A stretch of 64,000 nucleotides of DNA, from contig JAWCNV010000007.1 of the NCBI GenBank assembly GCA_038848185.1, positions 17,908 to 81,907 on the forward strand, given 5' to 3'. The notes below the pieces were generated by a model. That model saw only the letters and a list, made by a program, of their open reading frames with translations, had not been told where the DNA came from and made no database searches. How positions within the stretch are numbered: position 1 is the stretch's first letter; each line of letters opens with the position of its first letter. Positions 9,034 to 17,630 of the stretch are shown here, piece after piece. A program made the translations under genes and the position numbers. This stretch comes from JAAOZP01 sp038848185 (GTDB taxonomy: Archaea > Thermoproteota > EX4484-205 > JAAOZP01).

Positions 9034-10119
9034 ATGCCTAGTGTCAGAGTAGAGAACATTAAGAAAAAGTTCGGCGACTTCACTGCCCTTGAAGATGTTA
9101 AGATAAACGTGAATGATGGGGAATATGTTTCCATAATTGGCCCCTCAGGATGCGGCAAGACAACCCTGTTAAGGATAATTGCAGGCATAATAAGAGACTA
9201 TGAAGGCCATGTCTACGTTGATGGCGAGCTTTTCGACGAGAAGCCGCTGGAGGAGAGGGGAATCGGATACGTGTTTCAAAACATTGCGCTTTTTCCAAAT
9301 ATGAATATCGGTGGAAACGTGTCTTACAGCCCTAGGGCTAAAGGTCTTAACTCAACCACGATAAGAACAATGACGCTGGAAATGCTTGAACTCATGAAGC
9401 TGACGGAACGCTACTACGATTATCCTGCGAGGCTGAGCGGAGGAATGCAGCAGAAAACAGCCCTAGCCAGAGCACTAGCTTCAGGAGCCCGGCTCCTACT
9501 CTTAGACGAGCCTCTTTCACTTCTAGACTTGAAGGTTAGAACTGAGCTGAGGTATGAGCTTAGACGTATTGTTAAGGATCTTGGCTTAACCGCAATCCAT
9601 GTGACTCATGACCAAGAGGAAGCGATGGCGATCTCGGACAGGATTATAATTATGAGGAGGGCCCGCATCGTGGAAGACGGTACTCCGTTAAGCCTTTACC
9701 TTAGGCCTAAGAAGATTTTCACAGCCTATTTTCTAGGAGAGTCAAACGTTTTAGAGGGAGATGTTACTGAAGCTGATGAAGACTCGTTGACAGTAAACAT
9801 TGGAGGAGTGTCAGTTAAGGCGAGGAACACTGGTTTTCAGGTGGGGGAGAAGGTCATCGTTATGGTTAGGCCTGAGCTTATTGAGCTTGGGGAGGAGGGT
9901 TTTGAGGGAAGGGTTTTGAAAAAACTGGTTGAAGGGTTTTTCAACAGGTTTACTCTAGATTTAAACGGTATTAAGATTATTGTTAAACAACCATATTCAA
10001 CGGCTTCAAACATAAGCGATGGTTCCATGGTTAGAGTAAGGCTGCCGGAGGAGCATGTATTAGTGTACAAGTATCCGAAGAGAGGCTTATATAGTGAGAT
10101 TTCACTTTATCAGTATTAG
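9034..10119 (+). CDS. ABC transporter ATP-binding protein (second of a tandem pair)
   Basis: A 361-residue ATPase with Walker A GPSGCGKTT, signature LSGGMQQK, Walker B LLLLDEP and H-loop VTHDQEEA. The TOBE-like tail ends KYPKRGLYSEIS, clearly related to the tail of the preceding gene. It starts with ATG 3 nt after the upstream stop and is followed 3 nt later by the DUF47 gene. The two neighbours probably arose by tandem duplication. Both keep complete ATPase motifs, so neither is an obvious dead partner. Confidence 0.83.
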   Translation: MPSVRVENIKKKFGDFTALEDVKINVNDGEYVSIIGPSGCGKTTLLRIIAGIIRDYEGHVYVDGELFDEKPLEERGIGYVFQNIALFPNMNIGGNVSYSPRAKGLNSTTIRTMTLEMLELMKLTERYYDYPARLSGGMQQKTALARALASGARLLLLDEPLSLLDLKVRTELRYELRRIVKDLGLTAIHVTHDQEEAMAISDRIIIMRRARIVEDGTPLSLYLRPKKIFTAYFLGESNVLEGDVTEADEDSLTVNIGGVSVKARNTGFQVGEKVIVMVRPELIELGEEGFEGRVLKKLVEGFFNRFTLDLNGIKIIVKQPYSTASNISDGSMVRVRLPEEHVLVYKYPKRGLYSEISLYQY

Positions 10120-10121
10120 AA

Positions 10122-10808
10122 TTGGCGTCAAAGGACTTAGGAGAGTGGCTTAAGGACAGGAAGAAGCTGAAATCCTACGAGACACTGGTTTCTCATGCGG
10201 ATAAGGTTTTCCAAGTTGTCGACGAGCTTTTGAATCTTGTGAGAGCATCGATGAATGCTCAAAGCTCTAAGGCAGACGCCATATACGTGAGACAAGAGCA
10301 GATGGAGAGGGATGCCGACTTCCTAAGAAGAAAGGTGATGGACGAGATTGCTAGAAGCGAGCTTCCACCAGATATGAAGAAGTATTTCATGGAGCTCTCT
10401 AGGGAGGTAGACATGGTTGCTGACTATGCTCACGGGGCAGGCAGAATACTGGCGTTTCTGCCTCTAAGCAACCTTGGACAGGACATTAAGGATAAGATAG
10501 AGCAGATGTGCATAAAGACTAGGGAGTGCGCTTTAGATCTTAGAGATGCCTTATCGGCAATACTTTCAAGAGAGTACAGGAGAGCAGTTAATTTAAGCGA
10601 CAAGGTTGAGGATGATGAGAAGGAGGTCGACAAGCTTTACGTGGAGGCACGGGGGCTTCTGTTAAGTGACAAGTACTCCAATATGGATCCCAGAATGGTT
10701 ATATTTCTCTCAGAGTTTTTCGAGGCGATAGAGGAAACCTCGGATAGGTGCGAGGACTCCATAGACTACTTTAGAGTTCTACTAGTTGAACTCACTAAGC
10801 CGAAGTGA
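10122..10808 (+). CDS. DUF47 / PhoU-like accessory protein
   Basis: A 228-residue, highly charged all-helical cytoplasmic protein of the DUF47 family, distantly PhoU-like. Helical bundles run through it and acidic clusters (VEDDEKEVDK, SEFFEAIEETSDR) could bind metal, as in PhoU proteins. DUF47 proteins usually accompany Pit phosphate transporters. Here it is the last gene of an ABC importer operon, starting with TTG 3 nt after the ATPase stop. This hints that the transporter moves phosphate or another oxyanion, or that the protein gates it. That functional link is inferred from position only. Confidence 0.75.
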   Translation: MASKDLGEWLKDRKKLKSYETLVSHADKVFQVVDELLNLVRASMNAQSSKADAIYVRQEQMERDADFLRRKVMDEIARSELPPDMKKYFMELSREVDMVADYAHGAGRILAFLPLSNLGQDIKDKIEQMCIKTRECALDLRDALSAILSREYRRAVNLSDKVEDDEKEVDKLYVEARGLLLSDKYSNMDPRMVIFLSEFFEAIEETSDRCEDSIDYFRVLLVELTKPK

Positions 10809-10812
10809 CGCG

Positions 10813-12423
10813 TTAAACCTTAATCTTCTTCACAACCCCTAGCCCTCTTGTCCTACCTTCTCTAAAAATGAAGGTGTCCCCAACCCTAACATATTCAGGC
10901 CTCTTTATGAATTCAAACTCAACGAGATCCGTGTCCCCTGTTCTAAGAGCATCCTTCCTCATCCTGACTATTCTAGCAGCCTGCTTAATAGTCCTAGTCT
11001 GTATAACAGGCTCATACCCCACCATTATTGTCGTAGGATGATGAAGTATCCTAACCTCAGCGGTAAACCTTCTGACAGCATACGTTTTAGCTGCAACATC
11101 TAGAAGAACCATCCCAGTCCTAACCTCATCGTAATCCACGTTCGTTATGGCTAACGCAGCTATCTGGCCCGCACTAGCCTTCTCAACATGAACCCTGTTA
11201 ACGTGGATAGACTTAACCCTGACTGTTCTAAAAGAGCCGTCGTCGAAAGGCCCCAAGAGAAGCATCTCATCCCTCTTAACAACACCCTGCTCAACCAGCC
11301 CACCTACAACAAGACCGACACCCTCAACGTAAAACTTCTCGTCGATGAAGCAGAGCGTCTTCATACCTGTCTTCTCAGACCAGTCTGTCTTAGGCGGCAG
11401 AGCATTCAGAAAAGCCTTAAGCTCAGGCAAACCCTGTCCAGTAGTGTTCGAAACAAGGAAGATAGGGCAAACCCTGAGGTGAGGCATTATCCTTGCGGCG
11501 AGCGAAGCATCACCCCTGCTCCTTATGGTGAAAGGAATCTTGTTAACCCCGGGAAGCTTGAGAATCGCCTCAACATCGCTAATAGTCTTCAGCAAAACTT
11601 CCTCGGGAGTCATGTCGACCTTAGTCACAACCATGAAGACAGGTATTTTAAGCGCAACCGTCAGCCCAAGGTGCTCCCTGAAAGTCCCGATAGGCCCAGC
11701 GTTACCCCCGACAACTATGCAAACATAGTCTGGAAGATTACCCAAGACTCCTCTTATCGTGGTCTTCAAATACCTCTCGTGTCCAGCAAGATCAATCAGG
11801 GAAACAATTTTAGAACCGTTCAGAAAAATCTTGGACTCATCGTAGGAGCCGAGGCCATCATTAATAGACTCCCCTCTCGAGTCGAAGCCGAGCAGGTGGA
11901 TCGCCACCGACGATGATCTTCTAAGCTTAATCTCATGAAGATATCTTGCAACCATGCTCATCGCAGCCCCGTCCCCATCATCAAGCCTACCGGATACTAG
12001 GACCCCCTTCAAAGTGGATTTACCTGAGTCAACATTACCCAGTAGGGCTACTGAAACCTGGACAGGCGGAAAATCCACAGTCCTCCTCACAAGGATTTCC
12101 AGAACCTTCCCCCGCCTACCCTTCTCAACCCTTGTCACCATGTAGGAGGCACCTATCATCCCAGTTATCCTATCGAGAGCCCTGAGGGATTCCTCAGCCT
12201 CCTCATCAGTGAGGCCAACTGTCTCACCCTCATCGCTCACACCCAGCTCGTAGAAAGCCTCCCCCCGGCCCTCGTTAAGCCTGTAGTTCAACTGGGTCGC
12301 TAGCTGCTGCAGCCTCTTCTCATCGTTAGCAGCAACTAGAAGCTTATACTCTACGTTACCCTCCTCCTTCTCCTTCTCCAACAGTCTGAAGGAAAACACG
12401 GGGGAGTTGATTAACTTTAACAC
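10813..12423 (-). CDS. GTPBP1-like translational GTPase (EF-Tu superfamily)
   Basis: A 536-residue archaeal relative of eukaryotic GTPBP1/2. About 120 N-terminal residues precede the G domain: G1 GNVDSGKST at 129-137, G3 DLAGHE at 211-216, and G4 TKVD at 267-270. EF-Tu-like domains 2 and 3 follow (KTLCFIDEKFYVEGVG and VRTGMVLLD). GTPBP1 proteins act on elongation and mRNA quality control; the archaeal role is little known. The start is GTG at 12423. The G1 motif keeps the Asp and Ser-Gly-Lys-Ser-Thr that distinguish this family from EF-1A (GHVDHGKST). It converges on the DUF47 gene. Confidence 0.83.
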   Translation of the reverse strand: MLKLINSPVFSFRLLEKEKEEGNVEYKLLVAANDEKRLQQLATQLNYRLNEGRGEAFYELGVSDEGETVGLTDEEAEESLRALDRITGMIGASYMVTRVEKGRRGKVLEILVRRTVDFPPVQVSVALLGNVDSGKSTLKGVLVSGRLDDGDGAAMSMVARYLHEIKLRRSSSVAIHLLGFDSRGESINDGLGSYDESKIFLNGSKIVSLIDLAGHERYLKTTIRGVLGNLPDYVCIVVGGNAGPIGTFREHLGLTVALKIPVFMVVTKVDMTPEEVLLKTISDVEAILKLPGVNKIPFTIRSRGDASLAARIMPHLRVCPIFLVSNTTGQGLPELKAFLNALPPKTDWSEKTGMKTLCFIDEKFYVEGVGLVVGGLVEQGVVKRDEMLLLGPFDDGSFRTVRVKSIHVNRVHVEKASAGQIAALAITNVDYDEVRTGMVLLDVAAKTYAVRRFTAEVRILHHPTTIMVGYEPVIQTRTIKQAARIVRMRKDALRTGDTDLVEFEFIKRPEYVRVGDTFIFREGRTRGLGVVKKIKV

Positions 12424-12484
12424 TAGCCTAAGCAGAGCCTAGGGAAAGCAATTATTTTAACTGTAAAAAAAAGGACGAGGGTTT

Positions 12485-13759
12485 TCAAGCCGGAGGAGGC
12501 GGTGGAGGTGCTCTCCCTCTCCTCATCAGCAGGATTATTAGAACAGCCTCAACAACCATCGCTACCGCAACAACAGCCAGGAAGACCGTCTCCGAGCCGA
12601 AGAACCCTATTATGCCCCCGGTCGTGGTGGTTGCCGAAGGATAGGTCAAGGAGTAAACTGGCTTAGGAATAGAGCGGTAAAGGTACCACCATCTTCGATA
12701 CATATATAAGCCGACTCGTTCTCCAGAACTCAATCCTAAATAGCTGAGGGGTATTTTGAATTCGAAGACACTGTTAAAGTTTGAGGATGCAGAGCCTCCT
12801 GCAACCCACTGCCAATTCCAATCACCCCCAGTTCCAGTATACCTGTAGTAGTCGATATAGTTGTTTTTTGCTGGATTAGCGCTGAAAGATACAGATGCGT
12901 AGAAGTCTGCCCCACTGTAGCTACTGTATCCTGTAGCATTATTATTGTCAGTGTCAAGATAAGGATAGAGGTACCGACTCAAGGTCCCGGTGTTGATGCT
13001 TGCTGTGGGAGTGCCTCTCGTATCTATTCTCATGTAAAGGTTTTCCGCATCGTTGGCAACGTAAATGTTTGAAATCTCAAGCTCAGAAGGGTTAATAGAC
13101 CTAGATTGGAACGTTGCTAATGGAGTGATGTCACCCCAGTCCCCAGGATTTCCGTCCACTGTGATCTGCTTCACTGAAGAGCCTATGACATAGCTTAGCT
13201 CCGTCGTTGGCATAGCCTTGACTTCAGCATATGAAACCATATAGAAGTCTATTCCCCTAGCGGTGTATCCTATGTCCTGCTGGTCAACCCAGATCTCCAT
13301 GTAGCTTAGTTCAGGTGCCAGCTTCATGTTCGGCCTCAAGTTTTTAACGCCTTGCCAAGAGTTGGCTGTGCTGTTCAACCTATAAAGCCATGCATAATAG
13401 GTAGAGTTGTCGCCATACAGATAGAATTCGATGTAGTAGTCCCGCCCCAGCTCATTGGAGACGCTGCCCGTCTCAGTACTTCTATCTGTATCCATGTATA
13501 TTTGTAGATCTCGATAACAGTCTTCGGAGTTCGGCATCGCCCCATAGTACTCCGCGTAGAAGTATAATCTACTTCCCTCAGTCTTCATGTAGACCGCCTT
13601 AACATCCATCCAGTCCACGCCATAGGCTCGCGGCGGAGAGTAGACGAGGGTGTAACCCTGAGGCTGGCTGGTGACAGTTGGAACTATTACGCTCAGCAGA
13701 GTCATAACAATGATAATAATCATGAATCCAATCCCATAAGCTCTAGCCTTAATTTTCAT
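12485..13759 (-). CDS. Secreted, membrane-anchored protein with a CBM9/DOMON-like domain
   Basis: A 424-residue cell-surface protein. Residues 1 to about 31 are a signal peptide. The middle holds a CBM9-like beta-sandwich starting at ITVDGNPGDWGDITPL (near residue 199); the first half looks like a divergent second copy (SGS-rich, YMDTDRSTETG versus YLDTDNNNATG). Both copies carry an Asp-rich D.D..T.TG pattern suggestive of calcium binding. A C-terminal transmembrane helix (about 391-413) ends in RRGRAPPPPPPA. Such domains bind carbohydrates or ligands outside the cell. Tyr, Ser and Asn are rich in the ectodomain. It stands alone between the GTPase and pyrG genes. Confidence 0.72.
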   Translation of the reverse strand: MKIKARAYGIGFMIIIIVMTLLSVIVPTVTSQPQGYTLVYSPPRAYGVDWMDVKAVYMKTEGSRLYFYAEYYGAMPNSEDCYRDLQIYMDTDRSTETGSVSNELGRDYYIEFYLYGDNSTYYAWLYRLNSTANSWQGVKNLRPNMKLAPELSYMEIWVDQQDIGYTARGIDFYMVSYAEVKAMPTTELSYVIGSSVKQITVDGNPGDWGDITPLATFQSRSINPSELEISNIYVANDAENLYMRIDTRGTPTASINTGTLSRYLYPYLDTDNNNATGYSSYSGADFYASVSFSANPAKNNYIDYYRYTGTGGDWNWQWVAGGSASSNFNSVFEFKIPLSYLGLSSGERVGLYMYRRWWYLYRSIPKPVYSLTYPSATTTTGGIIGFFGSETVFLAVVAVAMVVEAVLIILLMRRGRAPPPPPPA

Positions 13760-13810
13760 AGAGTATGTGTTTGAAACAAACTTATAAGCCTATTGGATAG
13801 AAAAAGCCTT

Positions 13811-15478
13811 TCAGATGGTCTTAAGGCAGGCTTTTACGAAGCCTTTGAAAAGGGGCGCTGGCTTAAGTGGTCTGGATTTGAACTCAGGGTGGGCCTGCGT
13901 CGCAACGAAGAACGGGTGCCCATCCAACTCTATGAATTCTACAAGCCTGTTATCCGGGGAGACGCCTGAGAAAATCATCCCGGAATCCTGGAGAATCGTG
14001 TGGTATTTGGGGTTGACCTCATACCTGTGCCTATGCCTCTCGTATACTGTTGACGCGTTACTGTAAAGCTTTGCGACGAGTGTCCCAGGTTTTAACACTG
14101 CAGGGTATGCGCCGAGCCGCATTGAAGCCCCGTATCTGGAGTCTTTCAACACCTCCTTCTGCTCTGGAAGAATATCTATAACTGGGTGCGGCGTATTCGG
14201 GTTGAATTCCGTTGAGTTTGCCTCCCTGAGGCCAGCAATGTTCCTCGCATACTCTACCACAGCCAGCTGGAGCCCGAGGCATAGTCCTAGGAAAGGAATC
14301 TTTTTCTCCCTCGCATGTTTTATAGCCATTATCTTCCCCTCAATCCCCTTGGTACCGAATCCTCCTGGCACTATTATTCCATCCAGCTCCTCAAGGCTTG
14401 AAAGCCTGTTAAAATCCTCCTCGAAATCCGTGGAGTCGATGAATCTTAGAGCCGGTTTCACGGAGAATGCTGCGCAAGCATGTTTCACGGCCTCTATAAC
14501 CGATATGTATGCGTCTGGAAGCCTGTATTCTCCTGTCTCGAAATATTTTCCGACTATCCCGATTTCCACCTCTTTCGTTGCAGAGTTGAAGGAGTTAGTG
14601 AAACCCTTCCAGTCTTCCAGCTTCGGCTCCTTTTGCTCCATCCCGAATTTCTCAAGTATCTTGCTGCCTAGGCTCTGCTCCTCAAATATTAGAGGTAGTT
14701 CATACACGTTTTTGAGATCCGGATTTGAAATAATATGGTCCTTAGGAACATTGCAGAATATTGATATCTTGCCCTTCCTAACATCGTCTATGGATTCCTC
14801 TGACCTGCAGACTATGAAGTCTGGCTGTATACCTAGTTCGCCAAGCCTCTCAACAGACTGTTGAACAGGCTTAGTCTTCATCTCTCCTAGGTGTTTTGGA
14901 ATAGGAAGGTAAGCCACATGTACGAACACTACTCTGTCACCCTCAGCCTTCATCATTCTCGCAGCCATGTAGTAGATTTCGCTCTGATACTCTCCTACTG
15001 TTCCACCTATCTCAACGATAGTGAAGTCAGCCTTAGCCTCCTCCGCCGCCGTCCTTATTCGTCGCTTTATCTCGTCAGTTATGTGAGGAATTACCTCAAC
15101 CGTCTTACCAAGATATTCCCCCTTCCTCTCCTTCTCTATGACTGCTCCATATATTTGGCCGGTTGTAATATTGTTCCTCTTAGGAATATTTATGTCCAAG
15201 AACCTTTCGTAATGCCCGAGGTCCTGATCTATTTCTCCAGCATCCTCAGTAACCCAGACTTCCCCGTGCTCAGTTGGCCTAAGTGTGCCAGCATCATAAT
15301 TCAGGTAGGGATCTATTTTAACTGCTGTGACATGGTAACCTCTTGCCTGGAGGATTTTCCCTATGGAGGCTGCAGTAATGCCCTTGCCTATTCCAGAAAT
15401 AACGCCGCCGGTCACAAATATGTAGTTTGTGTGCACAACAGGATTTTCTGAAACCCTGTAATAAGCGTTTCCTTTCAT
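13811..15478 (-). CDS. pyrG: CTP synthase
   Basis: A 555-residue glutamine-hydrolysing CTP synthase that aminates UTP to CTP. The N-terminal synthetase domain has FVTGGVISGIGKG and KIDPYLNYDAGT. The C-terminal class I glutaminase domain has the nucleophile-elbow GLCLGLQ and the His/Glu of HPEF near the end. The ATG at 15478 gives about 16 extra residues before the usual beginning (YIFVTGG). An in-frame GTG just before HTNYIF is an alternative start. Everything expected for an active enzyme is present. Confidence 0.95.
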   Translation of the reverse strand: MKGNAYYRVSENPVVHTNYIFVTGGVISGIGKGITAASIGKILQARGYHVTAVKIDPYLNYDAGTLRPTEHGEVWVTEDAGEIDQDLGHYERFLDINIPKRNNITTGQIYGAVIEKERKGEYLGKTVEVIPHITDEIKRRIRTAAEEAKADFTIVEIGGTVGEYQSEIYYMAARMMKAEGDRVVFVHVAYLPIPKHLGEMKTKPVQQSVERLGELGIQPDFIVCRSEESIDDVRKGKISIFCNVPKDHIISNPDLKNVYELPLIFEEQSLGSKILEKFGMEQKEPKLEDWKGFTNSFNSATKEVEIGIVGKYFETGEYRLPDAYISVIEAVKHACAAFSVKPALRFIDSTDFEEDFNRLSSLEELDGIIVPGGFGTKGIEGKIMAIKHAREKKIPFLGLCLGLQLAVVEYARNIAGLREANSTEFNPNTPHPVIDILPEQKEVLKDSRYGASMRLGAYPAVLKPGTLVAKLYSNASTVYERHRHRYEVNPKYHTILQDSGMIFSGVSPDNRLVEFIELDGHPFFVATQAHPEFKSRPLKPAPLFKGFVKACLKTI

Positions 15479-15651
15479 CCCATGGAAGTATATTAGGCTT
15501 GAATATTAATGGAGGCGGGAGAAAAAACAGATAGTTGACATCTGGAGTCCAAAAAAAGTCCGGGAAGGGGGTTGAAAGGGGGTAAACAATCGGGTTAGAC
15601 CGAGATTATAAGATTCACAGCCTCGTAAATCAGTCATAACAGAAGAGTATG

Positions 15652-15683
15652 TTTAAATATCGCTTAGGAACCGTATATACGGT
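15652..15683 (+). promoter_or_regulatory. vapBC promoter with palindromic operator
   Basis: A TATA-like box (tttaaata, 15652-15659) is followed by a perfect 14-bp palindrome, accgtatatacggt, at 15670-15683, ending 8 nt before the vapB ATG. The expected transcription start (about 15680) falls inside the palindrome. Antitoxins of this type normally repress their own operon by binding such sites, so this is the likely VapB(C) operator. Confidence 0.6.
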
Positions 15684-15691
15684 GTAATACG

Positions 15692-15940
15692 ATGAGCGAT
15701 ATGATCACCGTAAGAATTCCCAAGAAGTTAAAGAAAAGGATGAAGGCGAGTAAGATTAATTGGAGCGGGGCTATAAGGAGATTCATTGAGAAACGAATAG
15801 TTTTTGAAGAAAGGAAAAGAAGCATTGAAAAAGCTGTTGAAACAATGGATGAGATTAGGAATAGGTTGATACACTCCTATGGTCCTACAAGTTACGATTC
15901 TATCGAGGTGATTAAGCTCTGGAGGAGCTTAAGAAAGTAG
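15692..15940 (+). CDS. vapB: VapB-type antitoxin
   Basis: An 82-residue basic protein. Its N-terminal MITVRIPKKLKKRMK is a short beta-strand/helix typical of ribbon-helix-helix DNA-binding antitoxins, followed by SGAIRRFIEKR. A charged helical tail (EERKRSIEKAVETMDEIR) would wrap the toxin. It is followed, with a 22-nt overlap, by a PIN-domain toxin. It probably neutralises VapC and represses the operon through the palindrome just upstream. Confidence 0.82.
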   Translation: MSDMITVRIPKKLKKRMKASKINWSGAIRRFIEKRIVFEERKRSIEKAVETMDEIRNRLIHSYGPTSYDSIEVIKLWRSLRK

Positions 15941-16347
15941 TTCTTGATGCCAGTGTAGTTGTAAAATGGTTCGTCCCCGAAGCCTATTATGAAAAGGCTC
16001 TAACCATCAGGAGGGCTTTCTTAAACGGCAGGATAAAACTTGCAGAGCCAAGCCTTTTGATATATGAGGTTGCTAATGCCCTGAGGTTTCACAAGATCTA
16101 CAAGCTCTCGGAAGACGATATGGTTGAAGCAGTTAGAGCAATCTTAGCTTTCAGAATGCTTGAGAAGGTGAAGAGGGAAGACTGGAGGAAGACCCTTGAA
16201 CTCTCTATGAGTAGGGAAGTAAGCATATATGATGCAATCTATGCTGCATTAGCAATTAGACTTGAGGCAACACTGATTACAAGTGACGCTGAAACGAAGA
16301 AAAAACTAGGGGACCAAGCAAGTATTGTGTTACTAAAAGATCTATAG
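15919..16347 (+). CDS. vapC: VapC-type PIN-domain ribonuclease toxin, apparent CTG start
   Basis: A 142-residue PIN-domain RNase. The four acidic metal ligands are visible: D10 (VVLDAS), E50 (YEVAN), D105 (YDAIYAAL) and D123 (TSDAE). The reading frame is closed by TAA at 15913, and no ATG, GTG or TTG precedes the essential D10. The only near-cognate codon is CTG at 15919, preceded at 15905-15911 by a strong SD (gaggtga) with about 8 nt spacing. A conventional start at 16057 would delete D10 and the first 46 residues. Toxins of this class cleave RNA, often tRNA. The unusual start could keep toxin output low. Confidence 0.8.
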   Translation: MEELKKVVLDASVVVKWFVPEAYYEKALTIRRAFLNGRIKLAEPSLLIYEVANALRFHKIYKLSEDDMVEAVRAILAFRMLEKVKREDWRKTLELSMSREVSIYDAIYAALAIRLEATLITSDAETKKKLGDQASIVLLKDL

Positions 16348-16481
16348 CAAGTTGTGAAAAATGCGATTAGTCTTTATTAGAAGAATTTCTGGTAGATTAA
16401 GACATCGCAAACACCATCAGCTAATAGATAATGGATTATCCAGTATTGCCTAATGCTGCTTACGCTTTAAAATAAATTTGA

Positions 16482-17561
16482 TTGTCGTTAAAAGTATTGT
16501 TCATCCAAAAGTTTTTAAAGAGGGGAAAGGCTTTCTCACGAGGCTTGAAATTCCTTAGATGCAAGGAAGTAATTCCGCGCATAAAAGGAAGAGTTGCGAT
16601 CATTGGGGCAGGGCCAGCTGGATTGACCGCCGCAGGATCATTGGTATGTGATGGGGTTGAGGTTGATGTTTACGATATGCTGCCTGAGGCAGGTGGCCTA
16701 CTTCTATTCGGCATCCCGGAGTTCAGGATTCCTAAGAAGGGGGTTAGAGAAGGGGTGAAGGAGCTTGTTGAAAAAGGAATCGTCTTCAAACTCGGTAGTA
16801 AGGTTCATGATTCTGAGCATCGCGATGTGGATTTTACGGAGATCGTTGAAAGATATGATGCTGTTCTAATAGCCACAGGAGCATGGGAACCGCGCAGGTT
16901 GAAAGTTGAAGGCGAAGACCTTCAGGGCGTTTTCCACGCTGCCCCATACATCGTGAAATACTATTTGACGAAGTTCGGATACGCCTCTCCCTCAAGTCTT
17001 CCTAGCCTAGGAAGATCGGTTGCAGTCATCGGAGCAGGCTTAACAGCTATTGACTCAGCCCTCCTAGCACTTGAAATCGGTGTGAAGGAAGTTTACCTTG
17101 TTTATAGAAGAACTAGGAAGGAGGCTCCAGCAGGCGAGAAGGAGCTTAAAATGCTTGAGGAGAAAGGAGTTAGCGTAGTGGAGCTTAAGGCCCCCGTAGG
17201 CTTCAAGGGTGAAGACGGGAGGCTCAGGCAAATGTTAACTGTGGATATGCAGCTTGGGCCGCCTGACAGGAGCGGCAGACCCTCACCAATACCTGTCCCA
17301 GGCTCTGAGAAGGCTTTTGAGGTTGATTCAGTAATAGTGGCGACAGGAGGCTGTTCAACACCCCCATTCAAGAAGTATTCTGACAAGATCCGTGTGATGG
17401 AGGACGGCAGGATAATCGTTGACGATAAGAGGAGGACCAGTAAGACAGGTGTTTTCGCAGCCGGAGATGTTGAGTCAGGACCGTCACTAATAGGTCCGGC
17501 ATTGAAATCCGGGTTAATCGCAGCAGAATCCATAAAAGAGTATTTAACTCAAAAAGTTTGA
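16482..17561 (+). CDS. GltD-like FAD/NAD(P)-dependent oxidoreductase
   Basis: A flavoprotein resembling the small subunit of glutamate synthase and related NAD(P)H-ferredoxin-type enzymes. The FAD-binding VAIIGAGPAGLTAAG begins near residue 38. LLLFGIPEFRIPK is diagnostic of the family, a second NAD(P)-binding fold is VAVIGAGLTAIDSA, and the C-terminal FAD contact is GVFAAGDVESGPSLIGPA. The N-terminal double 4Fe-4S cluster domain of full GltD is absent. The start is uncertain: TTG at 16482, or a TTG at 16545 which lies about 29 nt after a TATA-like tttttaaag. The partner enzyme is not obvious in the window. Confidence 0.8.
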   Translation: MSLKVLFIQKFLKRGKAFSRGLKFLRCKEVIPRIKGRVAIIGAGPAGLTAAGSLVCDGVEVDVYDMLPEAGGLLLFGIPEFRIPKKGVREGVKELVEKGIVFKLGSKVHDSEHRDVDFTEIVERYDAVLIATGAWEPRRLKVEGEDLQGVFHAAPYIVKYYLTKFGYASPSSLPSLGRSVAVIGAGLTAIDSALLALEIGVKEVYLVYRRTRKEAPAGEKELKMLEEKGVSVVELKAPVGFKGEDGRLRQMLTVDMQLGPPDRSGRPSPIPVPGSEKAFEVDSVIVATGGCSTPPFKKYSDKIRVMEDGRIIVDDKRRTSKTGVFAAGDVESGPSLIGPALKSGLIAAESIKEYLTQKV

Positions 17562-17630
17562 AAACTATTTGTAAATTCAACAGTCAATAAAGTTTTTCAA
17601 CTTCTACCACTCTATATTTACGGTGAGTCA

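Noticed and set aside
11188..11916. 242-codon plus-strand frame opposite the GTPBP1-like gene
   Set aside because: The minus strand carries all GTPase motifs; this frame shows no domain and no upstream signals.
16057..16347. TTG at 16057 as start of vapC
   Set aside because: This would remove the first PIN-domain aspartate and 46 residues; the frame clearly continues upstream to 15919.
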